This document shows positions 4,272 to 5,754 of a stretch of DNA of 5,754 nucleotides, one piece after another. Origin of the DNA: Clostridiales bacterium (lineage in GTDB: Bacteria > Bacillota > Clostridia > Christensenellales > Borkfalkiaceae); the NCBI GenBank assembly GCA_003503945.1, contig DOCD01000129.1:1-5754 (forward strand), given 5' to 3'. The position numbers and the translations under genes are program-made. Numbering within the stretch: position 1 is the first letter of the stretch; each line of letters begins with the position of its first letter. The notes beneath the pieces were generated by a model. That model was not told where the DNA came from. It saw only the letters and a program-made list of their open reading frames with translations, and ran no database searches.

Positions 4272-5654
4272 TTACTTACCCCAATTCCATTTGTTGTTCG
4301 TCGGCTTCTGTTCCGTTGCCTGTGGACGATTTTCTTTTTCGTACTCCTCTTGCATTTCCTCCTCGATTTCGCGTAAGCGGTTACGGTAGGTTGTCGTTTC
4401 GAGCGAGAATAATTCCGCTACCGAGCCGAACAGCCCGTCCATTATTCCGCGCACTTTCCGTGATGAAATTGCAAGCCGACGTTTTAGGTTTTTATCGTTC
4501 GTCTTGTACTTTCTGCGTGGATTACGTTTATACGTTTGCCGTTGTATCTCACGCACCTTTTTGAGAACGATATTGCCGAGCCTACGTTTATAATCCCACC
4601 GCAATCTATCTATGGTTTCTATACTCTTTACTCCCGCTATATCGGCGGCGTCCGTCATATACTCTTTGAACGTACTATCTCTTTTCAATCGCGCCTTGTA
4701 ATAGTTTCCCATAATCGATTGCAATGCCTTTTCTTTTTTGTCCATTTCTTCCTTGAATGCCATATCTGCCTGAAAGGTTTTGCTGTCCGTCGATATTATC
4801 GTTTCCGCAATAAAATCTATATCGTCGCGGTATGGTATCATATCCTTTCTTCCGTATTGAAATGATGCGTCTTTCGGAATTTTATCTGCCAACTCTTTCA
4901 TATATCTTATTGTTATATCTCTCGACTTGGCTCGTGCAAAATCTTCGCGCTTATAAAACGCTTTTATTACCTCGTCCCTTTTATGCGCAAGGTCATCGTC
5001 AATGGTATAAGCGTTCAGCCGCTCGGTCATTTTGTCGATTACGTCAAGCAGTATTTTGCCTTTCTTTCGGTAGTAATACCCTGTAGCTCTCGGGTTTTTC
5101 ACTTTTGGCTCTTTCTCCCAAAAGACGTAATGAATATGCAAGTGTTCGGGGCGGTCTAAGTGTAGTGCGCACATTAAGTCAATATTGTCCGGATCGAAAC
5201 CTGCGTCCTTGAAAAACTGTCCGAAGGTTTGCTTTATGAGCGCGATACACTTTTCGGGATCGTCTATCTTTTCCGAGTTCTCTTTGTTGAACGATATAAA
5301 CCCGTGCCACAAATTTTTCTCGCCCGTTTGCGCCCGTTTCCGCATTCCTTTCACTTGCTCTTTTGTTAGCATTCCGTCTTGATTAAATACACCCGTACTC
5401 TTTTGAAGATATTCGAGCATTGTAAATTTCTTTGCTTCCTCGCCGTATATCTTGCCTTCGGTAGTTATGTACTTATAGATGTTATCCGCGCCCGACATAT
5501 CGTAGAAAGCGCGTTGTTTCTCGTGCTTTGCCCTTTCCTCTGCCGTTGCATTTTTCGGTAGTTTATACGGCGTATAGGCAATATCGAATATTACCGGTTG
5601 TGTTCCTATATTTTGTTCCTCCTGTGGTCGTAATTTCTTTGCGGCGAACGCCAC
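4272..5654 (-). CDS. MobP/MobL-type relaxase (conjugative DNA nickase)
   Basis: Protein of 460 residues as called from GTG 5652-5654. Relaxases nick one strand at oriT, stay bound through a tyrosine and lead the strand into the recipient. Support: the histidine-rich metal-binding block ALHLDRPEHLHIHYVFWE (residues 163-180; His165, His171, His173, His175), and an upstream IYKYITTEGKIYG (59-71) that parallels the HIKYIATR-type motif of MobP3 relaxases, making Tyr60 or Tyr62 the likely nucleophile. The C-terminal half (about 205-460) is charged and helical, without a clear primase or helicase domain. The start is doubtful: GTG 5654 abuts a hairpin and has no ribosome binding site, while AGGAGG (5618-5623) lies inside the frame, 8 bases before an in-frame ATA (5607-5609, residue 16). 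The conserved part begins near residue 20 (PVIFDIAY). No promoter is seen in the 100 bases upstream, so it may belong to an operon from the right. Confidence 0.82.
   Translation of the reverse strand: MAFAAKKLRPQEEQNIGTQPVIFDIAYTPYKLPKNATAEERAKHEKQRAFYDMSGADNIYKYITTEGKIYGEEAKKFTMLEYLQKSTGVFNQDGMLTKEQVKGMRKRAQTGEKNLWHGFISFNKENSEKIDDPEKCIALIKQTFGQFFKDAGFDPDNIDLMCALHLDRPEHLHIHYVFWEKEPKVKNPRATGYYYRKKGKILLDVIDKMTERLNAYTIDDDLAHKRDEVIKAFYKREDFARAKSRDITIRYMKELADKIPKDASFQYGRKDMIPYRDDIDFIAETIISTDSKTFQADMAFKEEMDKKEKALQSIMGNYYKARLKRDSTFKEYMTDAADIAGVKSIETIDRLRWDYKRRLGNIVLKKVREIQRQTYKRNPRRKYKTNDKNLKRRLAISSRKVRGIMDGLFGSVAELFSLETTTYRNRLREIEEEMQEEYEKENRPQATEQKPTNNKWNWGK
5618..5623 (-). promoter_or_regulatory. 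Perfect Shine-Dalgarno inside the relaxase frame, pointing to an ATA start
   Basis: AGGAGG on the minus strand, 8 bases before the in-frame codon ATA 5607-5609. No ATG, GTG or TTG stands at a usable distance. It suggests that the natural start was at this codon (ATG in relatives) and that translation here begins at a rare ATA codon or was weakened by a point change. Confidence 0.55.
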
Positions 5655-5725
5655 GCGAAGGTGGGTATCCCACTTCGCAACCGCCGTTTATGGCGGTATG
5701 TTTTACCGTGTCCGCACTGTAAAAC
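5655..5725. other. Cluster of three inverted repeats upstream of the relaxase, candidate oriT
   Basis: Three hairpins follow each other directly. The first pairs GCGAAG (5655-5660) and TGGG (5662-5665) with CCCA (5669-5672) and CTTCGC (5673-5678), with one bulged G and a TAT loop. The second pairs ACCGCC (5680-5685) with GGCGGT (5692-5697). The third pairs GTTTTAC (5700-5706) with GTAAAAC (5719-5725) around a 12-base loop. Origins of transfer usually lie next to the relaxase gene and carry such repeats beside the nick site. I cannot place the nick: no known nic consensus is convincingly present. Transcript hairpins that control the relaxase are the alternative. Confidence 0.5.
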
Positions 5726-5754
5726 CTTAGCCTGCTTCCTTTTTCGCGTTATTT

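Larger units (their letters stand above)
1708..5754 (-). mobile_element. Part of a mobilisable element of Tn4451/Tn5397-related type (recombinase, TnpW-like, RHH, relaxase)
   Basis: A large serine recombinase of the TnpX/TndX type, a TnpW-like small gene, a ribbon-helix-helix-like protein and a MobP/MobL-type relaxase with upstream inverted repeats stand together on one strand. This is the site-specific-recombination plus mobilisation module known from clostridial mobilisable transposons. No type IV secretion or coupling-protein gene is visible, nor is an antibiotic-resistance gene. The left limit given here is a guess: the junction may be anywhere between the promoter at 1707 and the recombinase stop. 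The element runs off the right edge. Alternatively the left-hand genes are cargo and the true end lies further left. Confidence 0.6.

Noticed and set aside
5727..5754. Possible tail of a further minus-strand gene ending in TAA at 5727-5729
   Set aside because: Only eight sense codons would be visible before the window edge, which is too little to support a gene.
1..5754. CRISPR array, tRNA or rRNA genes
   Set aside because: No regularly spaced direct repeats and no cloverleaf or conserved rRNA stretches were seen by eye on either strand.

Overview
The window looks like chromosomal or accessory DNA of an anaerobic gut-type Firmicute (class Clostridia). The reasons are AT-leaning coding DNA, strong AGGAGG-type ribosome binding sites, sigma-A-like promoters (TTGATT-17-TATAAT and TTGACT-17-TAAGAT), and a TnpX/TndX-type large serine recombinase beside a MobP/MobL-type relaxase, a pairing typical of Clostridia. 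No species can be named from the sequence alone. Every gene I can support lies on the minus strand, so transcription runs from right to left.

Left part (about 1-1707), probably resident or cargo DNA: a perfect GC-rich hairpin (4-36) stands just downstream of a membrane-anchored protein with a transglutaminase-like Cys-His-Asp domain (53-958). Next comes a YdeI/OmpD-associated family protein (1062-1622), which has its own near-consensus promoter (1679-1707).

Middle (1708-1957): about 250 bases without a supportable gene, but full of inverted repeats. They include an imperfect 13-bp inverted repeat (1852-1883) and a long two-part hairpin (1908-1953) touching the recombinase stop codon. This is where I would look for the end of the mobile element.

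Right part (1958-5754), a mobilisable-element core: reading from right to left, a cluster of three inverted repeats (5655-5725, candidate oriT); a MobP/MobL-type relaxase (4272-5654) with an ambiguous start; then a promoter with a palindrome at its start site, driving a ribbon-helix-helix-like accessory protein (3873-4148), a 14-codon mini-ORF with an excellent ribosome binding site (3794-3838), a small TnpW-like gene (3610-3774, TTG start) and the recombinase (1958-3613). TnpW and recombinase overlap by ATGA, so they are probably translationally coupled. The proposed logic is that the recombinase excises and integrates the element, the relaxase nicks the circular form at oriT for transfer by a helper conjugation system, and the small DNA-binding protein assists the relaxase and/or represses the operon. 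No mating-pore or coupling-protein gene is visible, so the visible part looks mobilisable rather than self-transmissible. The element continues past the right edge.
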